Shown here one piece after another: positions 19,692-28,031 of a stretch of DNA of 64,000 bases (within the stretch, counting starts at the first letter, position 1; each line of letters starts with the position of its first letter). The translations under genes and the position numbers were made by a program. Location: the NCBI RefSeq assembly GCF_010726645.1, contig NZ_AP022563.1:1426001-1490000 (forward strand), in the 5' to 3' direction. The notes beneath the pieces are model-generated. The model was not told the origin of the DNA and ran no database searches. It saw only the letters and a list, made by a program, of their open reading frames with translations. The DNA comes from Mycolicibacterium duvalii. Its GTDB lineage: Bacteria > Actinomycetota > Actinomycetes > Mycobacteriales > Mycobacteriaceae.

Positions 19692-20410
19692 GGCTGCGCA
19701 GGTGCGGCGGGCAGGGTGGCCGAGGCCGCCGAGATGGTGTCCTGCTGCGCCTGCTGCTGGGCGACCTGCCAGGAGACCGCCGCTGGGAACGTGCCCCAGG
19801 TGCTGTTGAAGATGCCGATCAGGACGGTGCGGCCGTCGGGGGTCGGGGTGTAGACCGGTCCGCCGGAATCGCCCTTGCGGCTCACCACCCCGTTGGCCAT
19901 GGTGAACCAGCCGTTGTTGACCGACTCGACGGTGCCGCAGCTTTCCCCGGTCACGACGCCGAAGTGGCAGACCGGCATTCCCTTCACGGGCAGCACCGCG
20001 GGGTCGGTCACCAGCACCTTGCCGCCGGGCAGCACGTTGTTGACCATCACCTCCGGGGCCAGGTGGATGACCTGCCAGTCGGTGATCTGGTGGTTGGTGT
20101 CGACGGTGGTGCCGTTGGGGGTGTTGTCGCGGTAGGGGCCCTGCGCGCCGATGAAGCTGCCCTGCTTGTCGGTCACGGTGCCCGAGGCGCGGCAGTGGCC
20201 GGCGGTGTAGGCGGTGCGGGTCTGCGGGTCCACCCAGCCGAGGGTGCACAGCACCGAGTCCTGGTGAATTTCCATGCCGGGGTGCACCACCACGCCGGGC
20301 TGGGCGGTCGCCGAGACCGGCGGCAGCGCCAGGGCGGCCACCGGGGCCAGGGCGATCAGCAGTGCCTGCAGCCAGCGCCGCAGCGGCGTATTCGACGAAC
20401 GAACAGACAC
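19688..20410 (-). CDS. Secreted trypsin-like serine protease (S1 family)
   Basis: This 240-residue protein starts with a Sec signal peptide (RRWLQALLIALAPVAALALP, cleavage likely after ATA near residue 36). The S1 catalytic triad is recognisable: His in AYTAGHCRASG, Asp probably in NHQITDWQVIHL and Ser in SRKGDSGGPVYTP. Cysteine pairs (CTLGW/GHC and VCHFG/ESCG) fit two disulfides. No membrane anchor follows the domain, so it should be released to the envelope or medium. Similar short S1 proteases are common in mycobacteria; the substrate is unknown. Confidence 0.9.
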   Translation of the reverse strand: MSVRSSNTPLRRWLQALLIALAPVAALALPPVSATAQPGVVVHPGMEIHQDSVLCTLGWVDPQTRTAYTAGHCRASGTVTDKQGSFIGAQGPYRDNTPNGTTVDTNHQITDWQVIHLAPEVMVNNVLPGGKVLVTDPAVLPVKGMPVCHFGVVTGESCGTVESVNNGWFTMANGVVSRKGDSGGPVYTPTPDGRTVLIGIFNSTWGTFPAAVSWQVAQQQAQQDTISAASATLPAAPAQP

Positions 20411-20546
20411 AGCCTTCTCCGCTCTCCCCGAGTGATGAGGTGTTGGCTACTCCGCGCGAACGCGATATCGGTAGATACCCGCGCTCTCGACTGGTGTAAC
20501 TGGCTCATCGCGGTTCGGTAAAGGTGCGTTACAGGCGGTGCCGCTG

Positions 20547-21956
20547 TTACGAATCGAAGCCCAGCCCCGCGGAATCGAGCGCGCGCAGCAGCAGGTTGCG
20601 CCGTCCGGCGTGGTGATCCGCACGATCCAGCGACCAGCGGGTGGCCTGGATCCCCGCCGAGGCCAGCGGCTCCGGCGGGAACGGCAGCGGTTTGCGGCGC
20701 ACCATCTCCAGGCGCGTACGTTCGGTCTGGTCACCGTCGAGTAGGTCCAGGCACACGTCGGCGGCGAAGCGCGCAGCGCCCACTCCGAGGCCGGTGAAGC
20801 CGTTGACGTAAGCGACCCGACCTTCGCGGGCCAGGCCCCAATGCGCGCAGAACCGGGTGTTGGTGTCGATCGCGCCGGCCCAGCGGTGGGAGAAGCGGAC
20901 GTCGTCGAGCTGCGGGAAGGTGAGGAAGAAGTGCGCCGCCAGCCGGCGGTAGGTTTGGGGCCGGTCTTCGTAGGCCGCGTCCACGCGGCGACCGTAGTGG
21001 TAGACGGCGTCGTAGCCGCCCCAGACGATGCGGTTGTCGGCCGACAGCCGGTAGTAGTGGAACTGGTTGGCCGAGTCGCCGATGCCCTGTCGGCGCCGCC
21101 ACCCGATCCGGTCGAGTTGCGAGTCGGTCAGCGGCTCGGTCGCCAGCACGTAGTCGTAGACGGGAACGGTGTGGAATCGGTTGCGCCGCAACAGGCTTGG
21201 GTACACATTGGTGCCCAGCACCACCTGCCGGCAGGTGATCACCGGGCCGTCGGTGTGTATCCGCAACGCCGCGCCGCCGGAGACGATGCGGCCGGCGGTG
21301 GTGTGCTCGAAGATCTCGACTCCGGCTTCCCGGCAGCCGCGGGCCAGCTCGAGGGCGAGCTTCGCCGGGTGTACGAGCGCACACGTATCGGGGCTGTACA
21401 GTCCGGCCAGATAGGTCGGTGAGTGCACGTCCTCGCGTACCTCGCGCAGGTCGAGCAACTCGCCCTGACCGTCGGCGGCGGCCTCGCGCAGCCATTCGAC
21501 CTGATGAGGTTCGGTCGCCACCGACAGCATCCCGGTGCGTTGCCACTCCGGGTCGAGTCCCAGCTCCGCGAGCTCGGCGCCCATCGCGTCGAGGTTCTCC
21601 CGGCCCATCGTCTCGAGGAGGTCGATTTCGTCGGGCCAGCGCGCCTTGCCGTTCTCGTAGCCGTGGGTGAGGCTGGCGTCGACGAACCCGCCGTTGCGTC
21701 CGGAGGCGGCCCACCCGATCCGCTCGGCCTCGACCAGCACGATGCGCCGGTCGGGGTGCCGGCGGGCGGCGTGCAGCGCGCTCCACAATCCGGTGTATCC
21801 GCCGCCGATCACCAGCAGGTCGCAAGTCACCGGTCCCGAGGGCGTCCCGAAGTCGGGCCGCTCGGTCAGGTCGAGCCACATCGACCCCAGCGCGCTGTCG
21901 GCCAGGGCGCGGTCGATCAGCGCCGGGTCGACGGGGACGTCGAAAGCGGTCTGCAC
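20547..21956 (-). CDS. FAD-dependent amine/amino-acid oxidase (DAO, PuuB/OrdL-like)
   Basis: The protein has 469 residues from the GTG at 21956; an ATG at 21980 would add eight residues and overlap the upstream gene. The FAD-binding motif CDLLVIGGGYTGLWSALHAA is near residue 50, followed by AERIGWAASGRNGGF, the DAO-family signature seen in gamma-glutamylputrescine and related amine oxidases. The C-terminal ... VNGFTGLGVGAARFAADV closes the FAD site. It starts 10 bases after the sterol-desaturase-like gene and is probably the third gene of that operon. Substrate is not predictable; a role in polyamine or betaine-type amine use is possible. Confidence 0.85.
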   Translation of the reverse strand: MQTAFDVPVDPALIDRALADSALGSMWLDLTERPDFGTPSGPVTCDLLVIGGGYTGLWSALHAARRHPDRRIVLVEAERIGWAASGRNGGFVDASLTHGYENGKARWPDEIDLLETMGRENLDAMGAELAELGLDPEWQRTGMLSVATEPHQVEWLREAAADGQGELLDLREVREDVHSPTYLAGLYSPDTCALVHPAKLALELARGCREAGVEIFEHTTAGRIVSGGAALRIHTDGPVITCRQVVLGTNVYPSLLRRNRFHTVPVYDYVLATEPLTDSQLDRIGWRRRQGIGDSANQFHYYRLSADNRIVWGGYDAVYHYGRRVDAAYEDRPQTYRRLAAHFFLTFPQLDDVRFSHRWAGAIDTNTRFCAHWGLAREGRVAYVNGFTGLGVGAARFAADVCLDLLDGDQTERTRLEMVRRKPLPFPPEPLASAGIQATRWSLDRADHHAGRRNLLLRALDSAGLGFDS

Positions 21957-21966
21957 ACGGCGCAGA

Positions 21967-22890
21967 TTACGACGCGGCATCGGAGGCCGTCAGCGGTCTC
22001 GCCGGCGCGGGCGCGGCGGCCGGGTGCCAACCCGGTGGCCCGAAGATGAAGCCGAGCTTGGCGCGCAGGCCGCGGGCGGCGCGCACGTCACGGCCGATGG
22101 CGACGTATTCGTGGGTCTGCAGCTTCCAGATGTTGAAGGTGCCGACGGGCTTGGTCAACCCGTAGTGCGGCCGGAACGTCTCGGGCTGGAAGGTGCCGAA
22201 CAGCCGGTCCCAGATGATCAGGATCCCGCCGTAGTTCTTGTCCAGGTACTCCGGATCCATGCCGTGGTGCACCCGATGGTGCGACGGCGTGTTGAACACG
22301 AACTCGATGGGCCGCCACAGGGTGCCGATGCGTTCGGTGTGAATCCAGAACTGGTAGATCAGGCTGATCGAGAAGCTGAAGAACACCATCCACGGCGGCA
22401 CGCCCAGAAACGGCAGCGGGAGCCACATCAGGATCTCGCCGCTGTTGTTCCATTTCTGTCGCAACGCGGTGGCGAAGTTGAAGTACTCGCTGGAGTGATG
22501 TGCCTGATGGGTGGCCCACACCAGCCGCACCCGGTGGGCCATCCGGTGATAGAGGTAGAACAGCAGATCCACGCCGACCAGGGCGATCACCCACGTGTAC
22601 CACTGGGTCGCCGACAGCTGCCACGGCGCCACATAGGTGTAGATCGCCGCATACCCCAACAGCGCGAGGAGCTTCCAGGCGCTCATCGTCACGATCGACA
22701 CCAGCCCCATCGACACGCTGGCCCACGAATCCCGGGTCAGGTAGGCGCCCGCACCGGGACGGTCACCGTCGTCGAGGTGTTCGAGTCGGCGTGCGGCGGT
22801 CCACTCGAGGGCCAGCAGCAGCAGAAAGAACGGGATGGCGAACAGCACCGGCTCGCGCATCGGCGGGGGCAGGAGTTCGAGGAGGTCCAT
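21967..22890 (-). CDS. Sterol desaturase/fatty acid hydroxylase superfamily membrane protein
   Basis: This 307-residue membrane diiron enzyme shows all three histidine boxes: HRMAH, HQAHH and HRVHH, plus the extra His of WIHTER. Helices lie around residues 15-33, 55-80, 95-115 and 160-185. Family members desaturate or hydroxylate sterols, fatty acids or carotenoids with oxygen and an external reductase. The C-terminal tail is Ala/Pro-rich. It begins 15 bases after the carboxylesterase gene, consistent with an operon of esterase, hydroxylase/desaturase and flavin oxidase acting on one lipid class. Confidence 0.9.
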   Translation of the reverse strand: MDLLELLPPPMREPVLFAIPFFLLLLALEWTAARRLEHLDDGDRPGAGAYLTRDSWASVSMGLVSIVTMSAWKLLALLGYAAIYTYVAPWQLSATQWYTWVIALVGVDLLFYLYHRMAHRVRLVWATHQAHHSSEYFNFATALRQKWNNSGEILMWLPLPFLGVPPWMVFFSFSISLIYQFWIHTERIGTLWRPIEFVFNTPSHHRVHHGMDPEYLDKNYGGILIIWDRLFGTFQPETFRPHYGLTKPVGTFNIWKLQTHEYVAIGRDVRAARGLRAKLGFIFGPPGWHPAAAPAPARPLTASDAAS

Positions 22891-22905
22891 TCGGGCGCCT
22901 CTTCT

Positions 22906-24474
22906 CTACCGGAAGCTCAGGATGTCGTCGCCCCAGGCGCGGCGCACCCGAGCATCGAGGTCGTCGACGACCCGGTCCTGCTTGTCGATCACCAGGGTCG
23001 GTCGTCGCGTGGCGTCGTAGGGATGCCACTGCGGCTCGCCGGGGGGCGCTGACGGTTCGCCGGTACGCGCGAAGTTCGTCCAGCGGGCCCGGAGCCGGCG
23101 CGACACCTCCTTGCCCGCCTTGAGTCCGCCGAGGGCGAAGGTCGGGTCCTTGCGACCCGCCACCAGATTGCCCCAGACATAGGGCAACTCGGTGGCGTGC
23201 GCGGCATGCAGGCGCACCGCCCGCAGCAGTGGCGTGGCGAAGTCGAACCGGTACAGATAGACCGGGGCCGACGCGCGGTGACCGTCGGCGAACCAGATCG
23301 ACGGCATCCGGAACCCGATGTCGCTGGACACCCGCAGGCCGCTGGTCTTGCCCCGCCCCCGGTAGTGGCCCTTCAGCTCGTCCTCGCTGGGCAGCCGCAC
23401 TTCGGGCTGTTCGGCGGCGATCTCGGCGAACATCGCCTTGACCGACTCGGGCGTGATCGGCATCAGCGGCCGCTTCATGTACCGGAACAGTGCCGCTTCG
23501 TGCTTGTTGGTGCCGATGATCAGCGGCACCGGGTGGGTGCTGCCTGCCCGCGCGGCCCGCACCGGGTAGTCGGGGACGACGTCGCCGTCGACGATCGGCG
23601 CGAACGCCAGGGTGCCCGGGGTGCGCGTCGGAATCTCGTCGAACACCGTCCGCGATGCCGCGACGACGGCGTCGATCGGCAACCGGGGCAGCTCGCCGAG
23701 GTCGCGGGGACCGATGCCGAGGACATCGAGGAAGCGTTCGGCGACCCGGCGGGCGCGGTCGGACTCGTAGGACGACGTGACCGGCGGGCTCTGCGCGATC
23801 GCTGCGTGGAACAGTCCCGCTGCGGCCGGGCTGGCCAGCAGCGTGGTCACGATCGCGCCGCCGGCGGATTCCCCGAACACGGTGACCCGCCCCGGATCAC
23901 CACCGAACGCCGCGATGTTGTCGCGGACCCACTGCAGTGCGGCCAGTACGTCGCGCACTCCGATGTTGGTGCTGAACCGTTCGCTGTCGGCGCCCACGGT
24001 GGCCAGTTCGAGGAAGCCCAGCGCGCCGAGGCGGTAATTGACCGTCACGACCACCACGTCGCCGTCGACGGCCAGCCGGCGGCCGTGGTAGAGCGGTTGG
24101 CTGGCCGCCCCCAGCACGTAGGCACCGCCGTGCACCCACACCATCACCGGCTTGTCGGCGCCGGCCGCGGTCCCCGGCGGCGCCCAGACGTTGAGGGTGA
24201 GGAAGTCCTCGCCCTGTGGCGCGCCGAGATCGATCGGCAACTGGGCGTCGGTGGGCTGCGGGCACACCGGGCTGACCCGGCTGGCGTCGACGGGTTCGGT
24301 CCATCGCGCCGGGGGCTGCGGCGCCCGCCAGCGCAGGTCGCCGACGGGCGCGGCGGCATACCGGATGCCCTTCCAGACCTGCACGGTCCCATCGTCGACG
24401 CCGCGCACCGGGCCGTGGGTCGTGTCGACCACCGGCCGCGCGGCCTCGTTGCGGGTTGTCGCCTCCGCGGTCAT
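22906..24474 (-). CDS. Type B carboxylesterase/lipase
   Basis: The 522-residue alpha/beta hydrolase has the type-B carboxylesterase features: EDFLTLNVWAPP, the oxyanion loop WVHGGAYVLGAAS, the nucleophile elbow VFGESAGGAI (Ser near residue 200) and a C-terminal HATELPYVWGNL carrying the probable catalytic His; the acidic residue is likely in TNKHEAALFRY. There is no signal peptide, so it should be cytosolic. AAGGAG precedes the ATG at 24474. A 20-base dyad at 24497-24516 lies at its promoter. It is first in the operon with the desaturase-like and oxidase genes. Confidence 0.92.
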   Translation of the reverse strand: MTAEATTRNEAARPVVDTTHGPVRGVDDGTVQVWKGIRYAAAPVGDLRWRAPQPPARWTEPVDASRVSPVCPQPTDAQLPIDLGAPQGEDFLTLNVWAPPGTAAGADKPVMVWVHGGAYVLGAASQPLYHGRRLAVDGDVVVVTVNYRLGALGFLELATVGADSERFSTNIGVRDVLAALQWVRDNIAAFGGDPGRVTVFGESAGGAIVTTLLASPAAAGLFHAAIAQSPPVTSSYESDRARRVAERFLDVLGIGPRDLGELPRLPIDAVVAASRTVFDEIPTRTPGTLAFAPIVDGDVVPDYPVRAARAGSTHPVPLIIGTNKHEAALFRYMKRPLMPITPESVKAMFAEIAAEQPEVRLPSEDELKGHYRGRGKTSGLRVSSDIGFRMPSIWFADGHRASAPVYLYRFDFATPLLRAVRLHAAHATELPYVWGNLVAGRKDPTFALGGLKAGKEVSRRLRARWTNFARTGEPSAPPGEPQWHPYDATRRPTLVIDKQDRVVDDLDARVRRAWGDDILSFR

Positions 24475-24496
24475 TCCGAGCTCCTTGGATCGGTAA

Positions 24497-24516
24497 CTGG
24501 TACGTAACTGTACCAG
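24497..24516. promoter_or_regulatory. Operator-like dyad upstream of the carboxylesterase operon
   Basis: CTGGTAC (24497-24503) and GTACCAG (24510-24516) are perfect inverted arms with a six-base spacer, overlapping two direct copies of GTAACTG. The dyad is centred about 30 bases upstream of the esterase start codon and inside the only intergenic gap of the operon (24475-24537), the position expected for a repressor site. No regulator gene is adjacent, so the binding protein is unknown. Confidence 0.5.
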
Positions 24517-24537
24517 CGGGGTGTGTTGTTCCGTTGT

Positions 24538-25725
24538 TCATCGGCGCGCGCGCTCGGCGAGCGTCCCGGCCAGCGCGACGAGCGCCAATCCGGCGACCGG
24601 GACGGTGAGTAACCCCAGGCGCAGACTCGTTGCGTCGGCGATCACGCCGACCAGCAATGGGGCGCCGAGCAGCCCGGCGCGCATCAGCCAGCTCAGCACC
24701 GTGAGCCCGGTGCCGGCGCGCAGCCCGGGCAGTTCGTCGGCTGCGCGCATCGCGGCCGGGACCACGGTGGCCACCCCCAGGCCCGCCACGGCGAACCCTG
24801 CGATGGTCACCGGCACCGACTCCAGGAGCAGCGCCAACCCCATCCCGAGCGCGGTGATCAGCCCGCCGACCCGGGTGACGGCGCGTTCCCCGAAGCGGTC
24901 GACGAGGCGGTCGCCGGCGAGGCGGCCGAGGAACATGAAGGTCACCAGTGCGACGTAACCCAACGGCGCCACCGCTGCCGGGGCTCCCAGGCTGTCCCGC
25001 AAATACAGTGTCGCCCAGGTGTTTCCGGCATCCTCGACGGTGACCCCGGCGATCGCGATGGCGACGAACGCCAGCAGCGCCAGGTACACGGCCCCGGCGC
25101 CGCGTCCGCCGGCGGGCTCTGCGAAAGGGTGCCGCGCGTGGTCGGGATCGTCCAGCAGATGCCGATAGGCCACGGTGACCACGGCGCAGAAGACGGCGGC
25201 GGCGACGGCGAGGTGCGGGGTGCGTCCGATGTCCAGCGCGATCGCCGCCGTGCCCATCAGTCCGCCGAGGATGGCCCCGACGGCCCAGACCGCATGCAGC
25301 GAGTTGATGATCGAGCGGCCGTACTCACGTTGCAGCCGAAGGCCGTTGGTGTTCTGGGCGACGTCGGTGACTGCGTCGCTGGCGCCGGCGAGGAACAGTG
25401 CGCCCGCGAACCACAGCGGTGCCGGGGCCGCGGCCGCGACCACCATGAACGCCGCCAGCAGGTAGGTGGTCACCAACGCCACCGGGGCGGAGCCGAAGCG
25501 CCGAATCAGTGTGGCCGCGGTCAGGCCGGCCAGCAGCGCGCCGGCGGAAAACGACGCCACCGCAGCCCCATAGAGCACGTTCGACATCGCCAGGTCGGCC
25601 TTGATCTCGGGATATCGAGGCAGCAGGTTGGCGAACAGTGCGCCGTTGGTGAGGAACACCGCGGCGATGGCGATACGTGCCCGCCTGGTGCGCGCCTCGC
25701 CGGCGCCGGGCCGTTCGGGCGCCAT
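24538..25725 (-). CDS. MFS transporter
   Basis: This 395-residue protein has twelve predicted membrane helices in two six-helix halves. The first half contains ARIAIAAVFLTNGALFANLL and the loop between helices 2 and 3 reads TAATLIRRFGSAP, a degenerate MFS motif A; the second half carries FLGRLAGDRLVDRFGER, a clearer copy. Overall it resembles the YbjJ/fucose-permease-like inner-membrane MFS group. It is divergent from malQ (80-base gap) and 63 bases upstream of the esterase operon. Transport substrate is unknown. Confidence 0.87.
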   Translation of the reverse strand: MAPERPGAGEARTRRARIAIAAVFLTNGALFANLLPRYPEIKADLAMSNVLYGAAVASFSAGALLAGLTAATLIRRFGSAPVALVTTYLLAAFMVVAAAAPAPLWFAGALFLAGASDAVTDVAQNTNGLRLQREYGRSIINSLHAVWAVGAILGGLMGTAAIALDIGRTPHLAVAAAVFCAVVTVAYRHLLDDPDHARHPFAEPAGGRGAGAVYLALLAFVAIAIAGVTVEDAGNTWATLYLRDSLGAPAAVAPLGYVALVTFMFLGRLAGDRLVDRFGERAVTRVGGLITALGMGLALLLESVPVTIAGFAVAGLGVATVVPAAMRAADELPGLRAGTGLTVLSWLMRAGLLGAPLLVGVIADATSLRLGLLTVPVAGLALVALAGTLAERARR

Positions 25726-25805
25726 GGAGGTCGACCCTACCGAAGAGCCCGACCGACCGGGTCGCTCGACGTTTGCGATCGCCGCCGACGGGGCAAGATG
25801 GCGCC

Positions 25806-27953
25806 ATGGCCGATGTCACGCGCCCGTCGTCGCTGTCCGAACTCGCTGCGCGCTACGGGGTGGCCACCGAATACGAAGACTGGCGCGGCCGCCAGGTGCC
25901 GGTCCCCGAATCGACGTTGACCGCGGTCCTCGAAGCGCTCGGGGTACCCGCCGCCACCGAAGAGCAGCGCGCCGCCGCGCTGACCGAGCACGATCGCACC
26001 TACTGGGCCCGGTCCCTGCCCCCGGTGGTCATCGGCCGCAGCGGGTCCACGACACCGTTCTGGGTGCACGTCACGCACGGCGATCCGGTCCAGCTGTGGC
26101 TGACGCTGGAGGACGGCACCGTCCGCACCGGCCTTCGACAGCTCGAAAACTACACTGCGCCTTACGACCTCGACGGCCGACTGGTCGGGGAGGCGACGTT
26201 CGAACTGCCCGGGGACACCCCGCTCGGTTATCACCGGCTCCACCTGCGGGCGGGCGCGTACGAGACCAGCACCGCGGTGATCATGACACCGGCCCGGCTG
26301 GAGCTCCCGCCCCGACTGGGTGCGGGCCGCAGCTGGGGGCTGGCCACCCAGCTCTACAGCGCCCGGTCGCGGGATTCGTGGGGCATCGGCGACCTGACCG
26401 ACCTGACGGATCTGGCGGTGTGGTCGGCCGCCCGCCACGGCGCGGGTTTCGTCCTGGTCAACCCGCTGCATGCGGCGGCTCCGGTGGCGCCGATGGAGCC
26501 CTCCCCCTACCTGCCGACGTCCCGCCGCTTCGTCAATCCGATCTATTTGCGGGTCGAGGCCGTCCCCGAGTACGCCGGGGTGCGGCATCGCAACCGCATC
26601 CGCAAGGCTCGCGAGCAGGTGCAGGCCCGTGCGCACCGGTCCGACCGGATCGACCGCGACCGTGCCTGGAAGGCCAAGCGGGCGGCGCTGGAAACGGTGT
26701 ACCTGGTCGAGTTCTCGGCCGGACGCGAGATCGCCTATCAGGCGTTCTGTCGGCGCGAGGGCACCAGCCTCGACGACTTCGCGACCTGGTGCGCGCTGGC
26801 CGAGCACTACGGCGCGGACTGGCACCGGTGGCCCGCGGAATTGCAGCACCCCCGCAGCGCCGCGGTCACCGCGTTCGCCGCCGAGCACCCCGCCGAGGTC
26901 GATTTCCACCGGTGGCTGCAGTGGCTGCTCGACGAACAGCTGAGCACGGCGCAGGCCCGGGCGGTCTCGGCGGGCATGGCGCTGGGCATCATGGCCGACC
27001 TCGCCGTCGGGGTCGACCCGAACGGCGCCGACGCGTGGGCGTTGCAGGACGTGCTGGCCCTCGGTGTCACCGCGGGCGCGCCGCCGGACGAGTTCAACCA
27101 GCTCGGCCAGGACTGGTCACAGCCGCCGTGGCGCCCCGACCGCCTCGCCGAACAGGCCTACGAGCCGTTCCGGGCGCTGGTCCGTGCGGTGCTGCGGCAC
27201 GCCGGCGGGGTCCGGATCGACCACATCATCGGTCTGTTCCGGCTGTGGTGGATCCCGCAGGGCGCGTCACCGACGGAGGGCACCTACGTGCGGTACGACC
27301 ACGAGGCGATGATCGGCATCGTCGCGTTGGAGGCGCAGCGCGCCGGGGCCGTCGTCGTCGGTGAGGATCTGGGCACGGTGCAGCCGTGGGTGCGCGACTA
27401 CCTGCACGATCGGGGCCTGTTCGGCACATCGATCCTGTGGTTCGAGAACGATCACGAGGGCGACGGGCGGCCCGTGCCCGCCGAGCGGTGGCGGGAGTTC
27501 TGCCTGTCGGCGGTCACCACCCACGACCTGCCGCCGACGGCCGGCTACCTCGCCGGCGAGCATGTCCGGCTGCGCGATCAGCTCGGACTGCTCACCCGTC
27601 CGGCCGATGCGGAACTCGCCGCGGACCGACAACAGCAGGACGCGTGGCTGGCCGAATTGCGCCGCGTCGGCCTGCTCGCCGATGGATCCGGTGCCGAGGT
27701 TGACGAGGTGGTCCTGGCACTGCACCGCTACCTGGGACGAGCGCCGTCGCGGCTGCTGGCGCTGTCGCTGGCTGACGCCGTCGGCGAGGTCCGCACCCAG
27801 AATCAGCCCGGGACCACCGACGAATACCCGAACTGGCGCGTCCCGCTGGCGGATTCGCAGGGACACCAGGTGCTGCTGGAAGACGTGTTCGTCGACGAGG
27901 GTGTCGCCAGGCTGTGCGAAGCGCTGCGGGCCGCGGTCGAACCGCGCATCTAA
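25806..27953 (+). CDS. malQ: 4-alpha-glucanotransferase (amylomaltase, GH77)
   Basis: This 715-residue enzyme moves maltooligosaccharide segments between alpha-1,4-glucans. The catalytic residues are in place: nucleophile Asp in GGVRIDHIIGLFR (near residue 470), acid/base Glu in VVGEDLGTV (near 518) and the transition-state Asp in TTHDLPPTAGYL (near 572). The N-terminal beta-domain extension of about 150 residues is typical of the long actinobacterial form. The ATG at 25806 gives the expected N terminus (SLSELAARYGVATEYEDWRG). The stop codon at 27951-27953 falls within the first copy of a 26-base tandem repeat. Confidence 0.95.
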   Translation: MADVTRPSSLSELAARYGVATEYEDWRGRQVPVPESTLTAVLEALGVPAATEEQRAAALTEHDRTYWARSLPPVVIGRSGSTTPFWVHVTHGDPVQLWLTLEDGTVRTGLRQLENYTAPYDLDGRLVGEATFELPGDTPLGYHRLHLRAGAYETSTAVIMTPARLELPPRLGAGRSWGLATQLYSARSRDSWGIGDLTDLTDLAVWSAARHGAGFVLVNPLHAAAPVAPMEPSPYLPTSRRFVNPIYLRVEAVPEYAGVRHRNRIRKAREQVQARAHRSDRIDRDRAWKAKRAALETVYLVEFSAGREIAYQAFCRREGTSLDDFATWCALAEHYGADWHRWPAELQHPRSAAVTAFAAEHPAEVDFHRWLQWLLDEQLSTAQARAVSAGMALGIMADLAVGVDPNGADAWALQDVLALGVTAGAPPDEFNQLGQDWSQPPWRPDRLAEQAYEPFRALVRAVLRHAGGVRIDHIIGLFRLWWIPQGASPTEGTYVRYDHEAMIGIVALEAQRAGAVVVGEDLGTVQPWVRDYLHDRGLFGTSILWFENDHEGDGRPVPAERWREFCLSAVTTHDLPPTAGYLAGEHVRLRDQLGLLTRPADAELAADRQQQDAWLAELRRVGLLADGSGAEVDEVVLALHRYLGRAPSRLLALSLADAVGEVRTQNQPGTTDEYPNWRVPLADSQGHQVLLEDVFVDEGVARLCEALRAAVEPRI

Positions 27954-27995
27954 GTGAAGCGGTCGAACCGCGCATCTGAGTGAAGCGGTCGAACC
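27933..27995. repeat. 26-bp tandem repeat spanning the malQ stop codon
   Basis: Units at 27933-27958 and 27959-27984 match at 25 of 26 bases (A to G at the last base of the stop codon region) and a partial third unit runs 27985-27995. The first unit includes the final malQ codons and its TAA. Since 26 is not a multiple of three, extra copies cannot extend the protein in frame. It lies just outside the palindrome that the IS30 element invaded. Confidence 0.85.
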
Positions 27996-28003
27996 AATCT
28001 CTC

Positions 28004-28031
28004 GCCGAGCGTGAATCCTGGGCGGAAAATC
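28004..28031. repeat. Left arm of the palindrome split by the IS30-family element
   Basis: This 28-base stretch, starting GCCGAGCGTGAAT, is the inverted counterpart of 29474-29500 on the other side of the insertion: the first 13 bases are identical and the rest aligns with a few mismatches (GGGCGG against CGGCGG, AATC against ATTC). Joined without the element, the two arms would form a long hairpin between malQ and the gene at 29624. Confidence 0.75.
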
